NCBI RefSeq assembly: GCF_027497175.1
Contig: NZ_CP114901.1
Span: 2,976,001 to 3,040,000, forward strand
Direction of reading: 5' to 3'
Origin: Verrucosispora sp. WMMD573
Lineage (GTDB): Bacteria; Actinomycetota; Actinomycetes; Mycobacteriales; Micromonosporaceae
DNA length: 64,000 bases
Shown here: positions 1-8,620 of the stretch, one piece after another
Position numbering within the stretch: position 1 is the first letter of the stretch
Layout of the letters: each line of letters opens with the position of its first letter
The notes under the pieces: model-generated
The model's input: only the letters and a program-made list of their open reading frames with translations
Database searches by the model: none
What the model was told of the DNA's origin: nothing
Position numbers and translations under genes: made by a program

Positions 1-585
1 GCGACGGAGTCGCCCCCGGTGCCGGTGGTGGCCCGGGTACCCGTGGTCAACGCCGCCAACGCCCTGACCGCGCTGCGGCTGGTGCTCGTACCGGTATTCG
101 CCGCCTCGGTGGCCATGTCGGGGATGACCCATGCCGGATGGCAGGTCATCGCCTGTGTGATCTTCGCCGTGGCCTCGGTCACGGATCTGGTAGACGGGTG
201 GATCGCCCGGAGGTTCGCGCTGGTCACCGCCGTGGGAAAGGTTGCCGACCCGATCGCCGACAAGGCACTCACCGGCGCCGCCCTGCTGCTGTTGTCCTGG
301 TACGACCGGTTGCCCTGGTGGGTGACGACGGTCATCCTGGCCCGGGAGCTGGGGATCACCGCCCTGAGGTTCTGGGTGATCCGGCGCGGCGTGATCGCCG
401 CGAGCCGGGGCGGAAAGATCAAGACCGCCCTCCAGGTGCTGGCCATCACCTGGTACCTGTGGCCGATGCCGGCCGCCCTGACCCCGATCGGTCCGTGGAT
501 CATGGGCGCGGCGGTCGCGGTCACCCTCGTCACCGGGCTGGACTACATCGCCCAGGCCACCCGGTTGCGTCGCACTCAGGGCTGA
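1..585 (+). CDS. pgsA: CDP-diacylglycerol-glycerol-3-phosphate phosphatidyltransferase (5' end outside window)
   Basis: This membrane enzyme makes phosphatidylglycerophosphate from CDP-diacylglycerol and glycerol-3-phosphate, the committed step to phosphatidylglycerol and cardiolipin. The CDP-alcohol phosphotransferase signature D-x2-DG-x2-AR-x8-G-x3-D-x3-D is complete ([10 protein letters not shown], then [10 protein letters not shown]). Several hydrophobic segments fit the usual six-helix fold. The reading frame is open to base 1. A GTG at 19 could be a start, but family members often carry a short N-terminal extension, so the true start may lie upstream of the window. It sits ahead of cinA and clgR, as pgsA3 does in mycobacteria. 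Confidence 0.9.
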   Translation, partial: ATESPPVPVVARVPVVNAANALTALRLVLVPVFAASVAMSGMTHAGWQVIACVIFAVASVTDLVDGWIARRFALVTAVGKVADPIADKALTGAALLLLSWYDRLPWWVTTVILARELGITALRFWVIRRGVIAASRGGKIKTALQVLAITWYLWPMPAALTPIGPWIMGAAVAVTLVTGLDYIAQATRLRRTQG

Positions 586-644
586 CGACCGGCCACCGGC
601 GTTGCGACGCGTAGACCACGCCCGCGCCGGGAAGGATGCAGATC

Positions 645-1148
645 ATGGGTGTACGCGAGGGCGAGGGGTCGATGGGCGCCGCGGCGGCGGGCGTGGTGCA
701 CCGCCTCGCCGATCGGCGGGAGACATTCGCCACCGTCGAGTCGCTGACCGGGGGCCTGCTGGCCGCCACGGTCGTGGAGATCGCCGGGGCGAGCGCCGTC
801 TACCGGGGTGGGCTGGTGGTCTACGCCACCGAGTTGAAGCAACGGCTGGCCGATGTGCCGGCGCAGCTGCTGGCGGAGCGTGGCCCGGTCGATGCCGACG
901 TGGCGAAGGCGCTCGCCGAGGGTGGACGGCGTCGCTGCGGCGCCGACTGGAGTCTGGCCACCACCGGTGTGGCCGGACCGGAACCTCAGGCCGGCAAACC
1001 GGTCGGCCTGGTCTTCGTCGCGGTGGCCGGCCCGGACGGCACCGACGTGCGGCAACTGAACCTCGACGGTGGTCGCGACCAGGTGCGCGGTGCTGCCGTG
1101 ACCGAGGCCCTGCGGCTGCTGGCCGACCATATCCAGGCTCCGACCTGA
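645..1148 (+). CDS. pncC: CinA C-terminal family protein, probable NMN deamidase
   Basis: The protein is the stand-alone CinA C-terminal domain, known in other bacteria as nicotinamide-nucleotide amidase (PncC). That enzyme converts NMN to nicotinate mononucleotide in pyridine nucleotide recycling. Family hallmarks are [10 protein letters not shown] near the N-terminus, [11 protein letters not shown], and [17 protein letters not shown]; the Ser and Tyr in the first two belong to the active-site region. At about 165 residues it has normal length for the single domain and lacks the N-terminal MoaB-like part of full CinA. ATG 645 is preceded by GGGAAGG at 629-635. ATG 636 and ATG 672 are in-frame alternatives. 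It lies between pgsA and clgR, a common actinobacterial order. Confidence 0.85.
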   Translation: MGVREGEGSMGAAAAGVVHRLADRRETFATVESLTGGLLAATVVEIAGASAVYRGGLVVYATELKQRLADVPAQLLAERGPVDADVAKALAEGGRRRCGADWSLATTGVAGPEPQAGKPVGLVFVAVAGPDGTDVRQLNLDGGRDQVRGAAVTEALRLLADHIQAPT

Positions 1149-1297
1149 CCCCGCTGCGGGCGGCGACCGTGGGACGACCGGGCGGGGCGGGATGTCGTGG
1201 CGGCGCACAGCGGGTACGGTTGCGGGAAAGCTCCGACAGCCGGTGCTCCCGTGAGTCCGGTCGGCCGGGCGAACTGTGTCCCTCAGGGGAGGTGCGA

Positions 1298-1756
1298 ATG
1301 GTCCTGCTACGCCGGGTGATCGGTGACGCACTACGGGCGCGCCGGCAGGGGCAGCACCGCACGCTGCGTGAGGTCTCGTCCGCAGCCAACGTCAGCCTGG
1401 GCTACCTGTCGGAGATCGAACGCGGCCAGAAGGAGCCCTCCAGCGAGCTGCTCGCGGCGATCTGCGACGCATTGGGTGCTCGCCTGTCCGAGTTGCTGCG
1501 TGAGGTCAGTGACACGGTCGCGCTCGCCGAACAGATGCCGGGTGTGCTGGTGCCGGTGCAGGACGAGTCGGCCGATTCGACGCCGGTCGCCGCCGCGTCG
1601 GTGCACAAGGCCACCGGTCGGGGCGTACGCCAGGTCACCTCGGACGGCAATGTCGCCGTCTCCGTGCGACAGGACTCCCCGCTCAAGGCCACACTGCGCA
1701 GCGCCCGGGTCCGGCCCGCCGACCGCAGCGACCGGGACGTGGTCTGCGCCGCCTGA
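1298..1756 (+). CDS. clgR: ClgR-type XRE-family transcriptional regulator
   Basis: This is a 152-residue DNA-binding protein with an N-terminal Cro/XRE helix-turn-helix at about residues 10-65, containing [16 protein letters not shown]. In Corynebacterium, Mycobacterium and Streptomyces, ClgR activates clp protease genes and, in M. tuberculosis, the psp genes under envelope stress. The last two residues are Ala-Ala. Streptomyces ClgR is known to be degraded by ClpP through such an end, so the same self-limiting loop is plausible here. The start is fixed by AGGGGAGG immediately upstream of ATG 1298. Placement directly before pspA and pspM supports the assignment. Confidence 0.88.
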   Translation: MVLLRRVIGDALRARRQGQHRTLREVSSAANVSLGYLSEIERGQKEPSSELLAAICDALGARLSELLREVSDTVALAEQMPGVLVPVQDESADSTPVAAASVHKATGRGVRQVTSDGNVAVSVRQDSPLKATLRSARVRPADRSDRDVVCAA

Positions 1757-1939
1757 GCCTCGCGGCCGATGGTCGCGGTAGCTCCCGCCGCGTAGGGTTG
1801 ATCGCGGACGTCCCCTCTCGCCGGTACGGATGCCGTGTTGGCGCCCGGCTGGGACGATGGAGCCACCATCGCCGGTAGCCGAGCCGGTTCCCCGGGGGTG
1901 GGGCAGGCGCAGCGACGTGATTGAGGGGATACCGCGGAG

Positions 1940-2800
1940 ATGGCGAACCCGTTCGTCAAGGGGTGGAAGTACCTGATGGCGCTCTTCGGCGCCCGCATCG
2001 ACGAGCACGCCGACCCGAAGGTGCAGCTCCAGCAGGCCATCGACGAGGCGCACCGGCAGCACCAGGCGCTCGTTCAGCAGGCCGCCGCCGTGATCGGCAA
2101 CCAGCGGCAGTTGGAGATGAAGCTGTCCCGGCAGATGTCCGACGTCGAGCGGTTGCAGGCCAACGCCCGTCAGGCGCTGGTCCTTGCCGACCAGGCCCGG
2201 GCCAAGGGCGACGAGACCGAGGCCGGGCGGTACGAGCAGTCCGCGCAGACCCTGGCCACCCAGTTGGTCAATGCCGAACAGTCCGCAGAGGACCTGAAGA
2301 CCCTGCACGACCAGGCGCTGGCCGCCGCCGGGCAGGCCCGCCGGGCGGTGGAGAACAACTCCATGATCCTCCAGCAGAAGCTCGCCGAGCGCGCCAAGCT
2401 GCTCAGCCAGCTGGAGCAGGCCAAGATGCAGGAGAGCGTCGCCGCCTCGCTGGAGTCGATGTCGGCGCTCACCGCCCCCGGCAGCACCCCCACCCTCGAC
2501 GAGGTACGCGAGCGCATCGAACGCCGCTACGCCAACGCCATGGGCCGCGCCGAACTGGCCGGCAACTCGACCGAGGGCCGGATGCTGGAGATCCAGAAGG
2601 CGACGCTGGACACGGCCGGTTCCGCCCGGCTGGACCAGATCCGCGCCAGCATGGCCGGCGAGCAGCTCGGCACGGGCGCTGACCGTGGTGCCGTCGCCGA
2701 CCAGCCGGCCACGGCCGATCCGGGCGTGGCCCGGCTCGACGAGATCCGCGCCAGCATGAGCCGTGAGCGCGGCACCGGCGACACGACGGCCGCTGGCTGA
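1940..2800 (+). CDS. pspA: PspA/IM30 (35-kDa antigen) membrane-stress protein
   Basis: PspA is a peripheral inner-membrane protein that polymerises on damaged membranes and buffers envelope stress. The 286-residue product opens with the family start [20 protein letters not shown] and then forms a long, Glu/Gln/Ala-rich coiled coil (about residues 30-215). The C-terminal tail carries two copies of a ten-residue motif, [10 protein letters not shown] and [10 protein letters not shown], about 30 residues apart, which looks like a small internal duplication. It follows clgR and precedes the membrane partner gene, as in the mycobacterial clgR-pspA-pspM operon. Confidence 0.92.
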   Translation: MANPFVKGWKYLMALFGARIDEHADPKVQLQQAIDEAHRQHQALVQQAAAVIGNQRQLEMKLSRQMSDVERLQANARQALVLADQARAKGDETEAGRYEQSAQTLATQLVNAEQSAEDLKTLHDQALAAAGQARRAVENNSMILQQKLAERAKLLSQLEQAKMQESVAASLESMSALTAPGSTPTLDEVRERIERRYANAMGRAELAGNSTEGRMLEIQKATLDTAGSARLDQIRASMAGEQLGTGADRGAVADQPATADPGVARLDEIRASMSRERGTGDTTAAG

Positions 2801-2822
2801 GCGGAGAATCGAGGAGGCGACG

Positions 2823-3605
2823 GTGGCAGCGGACGAGCGCACCCGGTATTTCCGCCGGCTGGGCAGGTTGCGCGGCTCCGCCCGCCGGTGGAGCGTCCTG
2901 GCCGGTGGGCTCGGCGGCGCGACGGCGGTGCTGACCCCGTACGCCGGGATCGGTCTCGCCGACGCGGCCTGGGCCGCCGCCGCGGGCGCGGCCACCGCCC
3001 TGGCCGCGTGGCGCTGGGTGGACCTACGCGCCCTCGCGGCCCAGCCCGCTCCGCCGCCGTTGGATCCGGCCCAGGTGGCCGCCCGCAACCGGGCCCGCCT
3101 GGTCGCCGCCGTGGAACGACTCCCCGCCGGCGCCGGCGTGCTGGCCGAGGTGCGTCGGGTCCGCTCCCGCACCGCGCTGCGCGGTACCACCGCTGCCGGG
3201 CCGTGGGAGCGCCTGGACCGGGCCGCCGCGACCATGGCCTCCATGGCGGGCCGGCTGACCGGCCTCGCCGAACCGGCCGTCGCCGAAGCCTCCGCCGCCG
3301 AGCAGTCGCTGCGCGAGCTGGCCAACCGGGTCGCCAGCGTGGAACGCGCGGTCCGTCTCGCCCCCGCCGACGCGAAGCCGCCGCTGGCCGAGGCGCAGCG
3401 GGCGCTCACCGGGCAGTTGGAGACGGGCGTGGCGGCGTACGAGCGCCTGGTGGTCGCCGCCGCCGGTTACCTCGCCGAGGAGTACCGCCCCGAATCCGAA
3501 CACCCCGCCGCCGCCCGCCTGACCGAGGCCACCGACCTCCTCCACGGCTTCGCCTCCGCCCTGTCGGAACTCCGCGCCGTCTCCCGCCCCGCCCCCTCAG
3601 CCTGA
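2823..3605 (+). CDS. pspM: PspM-like membrane protein of the phage-shock system
   Basis: In mycobacteria the gene after pspA (Rv2743c, PspM) encodes an integral membrane protein that binds PspA. The product here is 260 residues. Two adjacent hydrophobic stretches (about residues 24-65, ending AAWRWVDLRAL) would form a hairpin in the membrane, followed by a long, Ala-rich, probably helical cytoplasmic part. The start chosen is GTG 2823 because GAGGAGG lies at 2810-2816. An in-frame ATG at 2763 overlaps pspA and has no such site. The assignment rests on position and topology rather than on a recognised motif. Confidence 0.7.
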   Translation: MAADERTRYFRRLGRLRGSARRWSVLAGGLGGATAVLTPYAGIGLADAAWAAAAGAATALAAWRWVDLRALAAQPAPPPLDPAQVAARNRARLVAAVERLPAGAGVLAEVRRVRSRTALRGTTAAGPWERLDRAAATMASMAGRLTGLAEPAVAEASAAEQSLRELANRVASVERAVRLAPADAKPPLAEAQRALTGQLETGVAAYERLVVAAAGYLAEEYRPESEHPAAARLTEATDLLHGFASALSELRAVSRPAPSA

Positions 3606-3711
3606 CCACCGCCCCCGCCGCGTCGATCAAGAAGTTTGCGTCGGGATCGGGCCACGACCGCGACCAGACCCTCTTGGTCAACAACCTGACTGGGCTGGGT
3701 GAGCCCGCCGG

Positions 3712-6700
3712 TCAGGAGGGTGTGGTGACCGGGACGGGACCGGTGTACGGGGAGGCGCCTACCACGTTGAACGAGCGCACCCGGTAGTGGTAGGTGACGC
3801 CCCGGGCCAGGCCGGTGTTGGTGAAGCCGCGGCCGGTGACGGTGAAGGTGGCCAGTTCCCGGGTGAACGCCGGGTCCAGCGCCCGCTCCACGGTGAAGCC
3901 GGCGCCCTGGCCGGCGGGGGTGCTGGCGGACCAGCCCAGCACCACGGTCGCGGTGTCCGGACCGGGAGCGGTGGTGGCCACACTCACCGAGGTCGGTGTG
4001 CCGGGCGCGGGTGGGGTGACCACCGTCGCCACGGTGGACCAGGGCGAGGCGGCACCCAGGTAGGTGGTGCGTACCCGGTAGTAGTAGGTGGTGTCGGGAG
4101 CGACCGTCGGGTCCAGGTGGTTGTCGCCCACGCTGATCGCGGTGGTGCCCGGCCCGCTGGTGAAGGTCGGGTTGGTGGCGCGTTGCACGTCGATGCCGGT
4201 GGCGAAGGAATGGTTGACCCAGCGCAGCGCCACCCGTAATGGCGCGGCGGGCGGAATGCTGGCGGTCAGCTTGGCCGGTGCGATGAGCTGCACCGATGCG
4301 GGAACGCTGTTCGACCAGGTGGAGCAACTGGCCGCGTTCTCGGCACGGATGCGGTAGTGGTACGTGACGCCGGGGGTGACGGTGGCGTCGGTGTAGCGGG
4401 TCGCGGTGGCCGCGACGGTGATGGTCGTCAACCCGTTCGTGAAGGTCGCGTCGGTGGCCCGGTGCAGCAGGTGACTGGTGGCGGGTGGCCGGCTGCCGTT
4501 GCCGGTCCAGGCGAGGGTGATCGCCGGCAGCGCGGTCGCCGAGCCGGGGGCCGGTGCGGCGGTCAGCCCGGTCGGCGCCCGGGGCGAGACCCGGACCACC
4601 AACGGCCGGCTCATGCCGTGGTCCCGGTGGCCGGCCGCCGCGCTGCCCCAGCGGTACTCCCAGCCCAGGTTGACCAGCTGGTTGACCACCGTGGCGGGTC
4701 GCCCGTCGACGGGGCTGATCGGGGTCGATCCGAGCCGGATACCGGCCGGCCGGGTCGGGTCGAGCAGCCGTACGCTGTCGCCGAGCTTGAACGGTAGGAC
4801 CGGCGCCTCGGGACGCAACGCGAGCAGCACGTCCTCACCGGGATCGACGCGTACCACCTGCTTCCAGCCGAGCTCGGCGGGGTGCGGTGGCCGGATGGTG
4901 CCGTCCCGGCCGACCCGGCCGACCACCTGAACGTCCAGGCCGTCGAACCGCACCGGATGGCTCTGCCGCCCGGAGCCGCGTACCCGCCAGAGTTGGCTGC
5001 CGTCGCCAGGTGTGCCGACCGACAGGGCCGGGTCACTGGCGTGCACCACCTCGGTCGCCGGATCGGTGGGGCCGAGCGGCAGGGTGGCCTCGCCGCAGGG
5101 GACGCCGTGCGGGTGAGCCACCCCGAGCCGGCCGGTGATTCGACCGTACTCGGGCTCGAAGACCTGTCGGACGGACTTGACGTTCAGCGGCAGGCTGACC
5201 GGCGCGCCGCCGGGCGGGGTGAACTCGACGGTGGTGGCGCGCACCGGGATCCGGGTGGGAGCGCTGGTGGTGCCGAAGCAGGGATCGTAGGCGGGTTGCG
5301 GCACGACCGGGGGGCGTTGGCTGGCCGCGTACGCGGCGGGCAGGAGGTCCCGCAGCCGGTCCAGGTCGTACGGCCCTGCCGGCGTGCCAGTCACCCGTAG
5401 CTGCATCAGGGTGCGGGTGTTCGGTCCGTAGCCGGGCAGTGTCGGTGGTGCGCCGCCCTCGGCCGTGCGGTCGGGGCCACCGGTGTGGTGGTCATAGCGG
5501 GGGTCGAAGCAGGGCAGCGGGGCGGGACAGTCGTTGTAGAGGATCAGAGTGGTGCCGGGGTCGACGGTGGCGAGATCCACCAGCACGTCGGCCCGCTCGC
5601 CGGGGGCGAGCAGCAGCGCGTGGCCGTCGACGTTGAGCACTGTCGGGTCACGTCGGTCGTAGCGGAATCCGATCGGGCGGTTCGGCACCACCACGGGTGC
5701 CGGCAGCAGCCCGCCCTCGTTGCCGATCCGGATCATCTGCGGGCCGGCCGCCGCCGGGTCCGGCACGCCACCGGGCCGCCCGTCGGTGGGCCAGTCCGCC
5801 GGCCGGTCCGGGGCGCGTACCGCGTCGACCATCGGCACCTCGCCGGCGGCGGCGTCGGCGAGGGTGCCCTCCGCCGTCCACATGGGTGCGTCGGAGGCGG
5901 CCCGGTACAGCTGAAGATTCAGCCAGCGGTCGGTGCAGGCGTTGAGGATGCGCCATCGGTGGATCCTGGGCTGCACCTCCAGGTACGGGTACGCGGCACC
6001 GTTGACCAGGACCGTGTCGCCGTACGCTGCGGGTACGGCGCTCGGGTGCGGCACGCCGGGAGTCTCCGGGGGCTCGTCCGGGTCGGTGACCGGATCGTGG
6101 TGCGGGTTGGGTACGGCGGTGGCGGGCGCGTCGGGGTCGGCGGTGGCGGTACGCGACCAGGGCCCGTAGTCCCACCGACCGGTCGGGTTGATTCCGTCGC
6201 GGCGGTACGGGTTCTGGCGGGACTGGTAGATGTGCGGGTGCCAGAGGGCACCGCGGGTGCCCCAGCGGTCGCGGTCCCAGGTCGGGTCCTGTTCGGCGAG
6301 CTGGGCGTCGTCCGGCACGAAAGTCTTGTCCTCGAAGACCAGCGGCAACTGCTCGGCCGGCAGCGTCGCGTCGGCGATCAACCGCTCCTGCGCCTCGTCG
6401 GTGAGCAGGTAGAGCGCGAGCTGGCCGGAATAGACGGTCAGCCGGGAGAGCCCGATGGTGTTGTCGTGGAACCAGAGCAGACGCCCGCTCTGGTCATTCG
6501 GGTAGTAGAGGGTGGTGGCGCCCTGTCCCGGGTGGGCCATGTCCGGCACGTGGGCCAGCCCGGCACCGGTGGGATAAGGGGTGATCTCACTCGCCGGAGT
6601 GATCCACTGTGCTGGGTTGCCGGCACTGATCCAGCCGGTGAGCGCGCCGCAGAGATGCAGCACGGCCCGGTTCTGCGGGTAGGGTGCCGGTCCGTCGAGG

Positions 6701-7461
6701 GGCCCGGGGCCGGCACCGGGCACCGTCGGGTCGACAGGCAGGAAGAGATCGCCGGTGGGCAGTTGGTTGATGAACTTGATGCGTACCGGCCGGCCACGTC
6801 GGGCGAGCAGGACCGGACCGAGATGCCACGGCCGTCGGGGCGGGCTGACCGTGTTGTGACCGTCCGGGTTGGTGCCCAGGTTGAGCTGGCGGTAGCCGCG
6901 CAGCCGGGTCGCCGGCAGGTCCCGGTGCAGCCGCTGGGTGTACTCCTGCAACCCGATCTCGTAGTAGTCGCAACCGGGATAGGTGATCGTGTCGGGTACG
7001 GCGACCGGCAGGTACGCGCCGAGCGGAGTACGCCCCAGCGGGCCGAGGCCGGGCAGCGGGTCGACGAACTTACGCAACCCGGTGCCGGCAACCACAATCT
7101 TCCCGTCCTCGTCGGGCACGGGCAGTGGACTGTAGGCGTGGTTCGGCACTGGGCCGAAGCAGCGGGGGGCTGCGGCCGGGTCCAGACTCGCCGGCCCCGG
7201 GCGCGGCCCCGGTGGCCTGAACGATGCCGTTTCCGGACGCGGCTGCTCGGGCGCTCTCGCTACCCCCGGGCCGGTGCCGTCGGGACCTGCCGTCCCGACG
7301 GTGTCGGAACGCCTCGGAGCGTCGGGGTCGGGACGGGTGGGTGTGCCGTTCTCCGTGTCCGGGGCGGCTCGGGTGCTGGGGACGGCGTTCGGTGTGCCCG
7401 CCTGGTCGCTGCGGGCGGCGCGGTCCAGCCAGGTCGACCGGAGTCTGCGGAACACGGCCAT
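3712..7461 (-). CDS. Multicopper-oxidase-fold protein with three C-terminal fibronectin III domains
   Basis: This 1249-residue protein has a CotA/bilirubin-oxidase-like cupredoxin region (about residues 110-960) followed by three fibronectin type III repeats (961-1249). The fold is recognisable from WFHDNTIGLSRLTVYSGQ, LNVDGHALLLAPGERADVLV and LWRVRGSGRQSHPVRFDGLD. The copper motifs are eroded: HLHG is HLCG (269-272), HDH is HDN (332-334), HPxHxH is HPVRFD (835-840), and the terminal HCHxxxHE region is GHRDHGM (944-950). It therefore probably cannot assemble a normal T1/T2/T3 copper site. No clear signal peptide is seen; the first 100 residues are Pro- and Arg-rich. ATG 7461 is preceded by GGGAGAG. 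A binding or structural role is possible; the function is unknown. Confidence 0.75.
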   Translation of the reverse strand: MAVFRRLRSTWLDRAARSDQAGTPNAVPSTRAAPDTENGTPTRPDPDAPRRSDTVGTAGPDGTGPGVARAPEQPRPETASFRPPGPRPGPASLDPAAAPRCFGPVPNHAYSPLPVPDEDGKIVVAGTGLRKFVDPLPGLGPLGRTPLGAYLPVAVPDTITYPGCDYYEIGLQEYTQRLHRDLPATRLRGYRQLNLGTNPDGHNTVSPPRRPWHLGPVLLARRGRPVRIKFINQLPTGDLFLPVDPTVPGAGPGPLDGPAPYPQNRAVLHLCGALTGWISAGNPAQWITPASEITPYPTGAGLAHVPDMAHPGQGATTLYYPNDQSGRLLWFHDNTIGLSRLTVYSGQLALYLLTDEAQERLIADATLPAEQLPLVFEDKTFVPDDAQLAEQDPTWDRDRWGTRGALWHPHIYQSRQNPYRRDGINPTGRWDYGPWSRTATADPDAPATAVPNPHHDPVTDPDEPPETPGVPHPSAVPAAYGDTVLVNGAAYPYLEVQPRIHRWRILNACTDRWLNLQLYRAASDAPMWTAEGTLADAAAGEVPMVDAVRAPDRPADWPTDGRPGGVPDPAAAGPQMIRIGNEGGLLPAPVVVPNRPIGFRYDRRDPTVLNVDGHALLLAPGERADVLVDLATVDPGTTLILYNDCPAPLPCFDPRYDHHTGGPDRTAEGGAPPTLPGYGPNTRTLMQLRVTGTPAGPYDLDRLRDLLPAAYAASQRPPVVPQPAYDPCFGTTSAPTRIPVRATTVEFTPPGGAPVSLPLNVKSVRQVFEPEYGRITGRLGVAHPHGVPCGEATLPLGPTDPATEVVHASDPALSVGTPGDGSQLWRVRGSGRQSHPVRFDGLDVQVVGRVGRDGTIRPPHPAELGWKQVVRVDPGEDVLLALRPEAPVLPFKLGDSVRLLDPTRPAGIRLGSTPISPVDGRPATVVNQLVNLGWEYRWGSAAAGHRDHGMSRPLVVRVSPRAPTGLTAAPAPGSATALPAITLAWTGNGSRPPATSHLLHRATDATFTNGLTTITVAATATRYTDATVTPGVTYHYRIRAENAASCSTWSNSVPASVQLIAPAKLTASIPPAAPLRVALRWVNHSFATGIDVQRATNPTFTSGPGTTAISVGDNHLDPTVAPDTTYYYRVRTTYLGAASPWSTVATVVTPPAPGTPTSVSVATTAPGPDTATVVLGWSASTPAGQGAGFTVERALDPAFTRELATFTVTGRGFTNTGLARGVTYHYRVRSFNVVGASPYTGPVPVTTPS

Positions 7462-7706
7462 GGCTCTCCCGGTGATCGGGGCGTGGCGGCCACCACCCCG
7501 ACGTGGCGGCGCGGACGCGCGTGCTGACGCTCCGTGAGCCTCAACCGCAGCATGCGGCGTGTGGTGGCCGGTTAGGAAGTCCCCTTTCGTGCCAATCTGC
7601 CGAGCTGTCGGCGTGTCGCCGCCGCCACTCCGGCGTTGGCCGTGTGGCCGGCCGTTCACCGGCTCCGACCTGCCCAGACCGTCGCGTGGAAGATGCACGT
7701 GACGGC

Positions 7707-8510
7707 TCAGGTCGGGTCACCGGGCTGGCAGACGGGGCACCAGTAGGTGACCCGGTCGCCCAGTTCCTCCTTGCGAATGGCGGTGCCGCAGCGCCGGCAC
7801 GGCTGTGCCCGTCGCCCGTACACGTAGCTGGTCCGGCCGCGCCCGAGCGAGCCGGTGGTGCTCTGCGTCCAGCGACCCCGGTTCGCGGCCAGCAGCTTCT
7901 GCGCCAGCGTCACCAGGCCGAGGGGGTCGGGCACCTCCCGCACGGGGGTGCGGGGGTGCACGCCGCGGAGGAACAGCACCTCGCACTTGTAGAGGTTGCC
8001 GACGCCGGCCAGGATCCGTTGGTCGAGCAGGGCCATGCCGACCGGGGTGTCCGGGTGGGCGGTGAGCCGACGGGCGGCCTCGGCCGGGTTCCAGTCCGAG
8101 CCGAGCAGGTCGGGGCCCAGGTGACCGACGAGGCGTTCCTCGTCGGTGGTGGGCACCAGCGCCACCTCGTGCAGGTGGTAGCCGACGGCGGTCGCGACCG
8201 GGGCGCGGAGCACCACCCGGATCAGGTGCGCCGGGCGGGCGGTCCACCGCGCCCCGGGGGCGTAGGCCCGCCAGGTGCCGTCCATCCGCAGGTGCGAGTG
8301 CAGCGTCCAGCGCGATTCGCCGGTGCCGGCGGGGGCTTCCAGCCGGAGCAGCAGGTGTTTGCCCCGACTCGCGCTGTCGCGTACCGACCAGCCGGCAAGG
8401 TCGGTGGTGGCGAGCGACGGCACCCGGAAGTCGCTGCCGGTCAGCCGGGCCCCGGCCAGGGCGCGTTCCAGGACGCGGGCGGTGTTCCAGACGGTGTCAC
8501 CTTCGGGCAC
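7707..8510 (-). CDS. nei2: Fpg/Nei-family DNA glycosylase, endonuclease VIII (Nei2) type
   Basis: This base-excision repair enzyme removes oxidised pyrimidines and cuts the abasic site by beta,delta-elimination. After removal of the initiator residue the protein begins with Pro-Glu (start GTG, then PEGDTVWNTARVL), giving the catalytic N-terminal proline and the following glutamate. The DTVW form is typical of Nei rather than Fpg. The C-terminus carries a zinc finger with four cysteines (CRRCGTAI ... WCPVCQP). At 267 residues it has the family's normal length. The start at 8510 is set by the catalytic Pro; a longer in-frame reading would bury it. The gene stands alone, converging on nothing obvious, and is divergent from the secreted protein at 8621. 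Confidence 0.9.
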   Translation of the reverse strand: MPEGDTVWNTARVLERALAGARLTGSDFRVPSLATTDLAGWSVRDSASRGKHLLLRLEAPAGTGESRWTLHSHLRMDGTWRAYAPGARWTARPAHLIRVVLRAPVATAVGYHLHEVALVPTTDEERLVGHLGPDLLGSDWNPAEAARRLTAHPDTPVGMALLDQRILAGVGNLYKCEVLFLRGVHPRTPVREVPDPLGLVTLAQKLLAANRGRWTQSTTGSLGRGRTSYVYGRRAQPCRRCGTAIRKEELGDRVTYWCPVCQPGDPT

Positions 8511-8549
8511 GGCCCCATTCTCCCTCACCCGAAGGCAATTCACATGTAT

Positions 8550-8565
8550 CGCCATTTGTATGGCG
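8550..8565. promoter_or_regulatory. Perfect inverted repeat in divergent promoter region
   Basis: CGCCAT and ATGGCG are separated by a TTGT loop. The repeat sits in the 110-bp gap between the divergent nei2-like gene and the secreted-protein gene, in a stretch that is AT-rich for this genome. It could be a repressor operator or an RNA hairpin in the leader of the rightward gene. No particular regulator is indicated. Confidence 0.4.
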
Positions 8566-8620
8566 CTTCTGTTCGATCTACGGATATAGGCACTATCGGG
8601 GAGTTCTGAGGAGAATGCCG

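Noticed and set aside
3606..3711. Terminator between pspM and the oxidase-fold gene
   Set aside because: The gap contains GATCAAGAAGTTTGCGTC, which resembles recurrent Micromonospora intergenic sequence, but no convincing stem was found.
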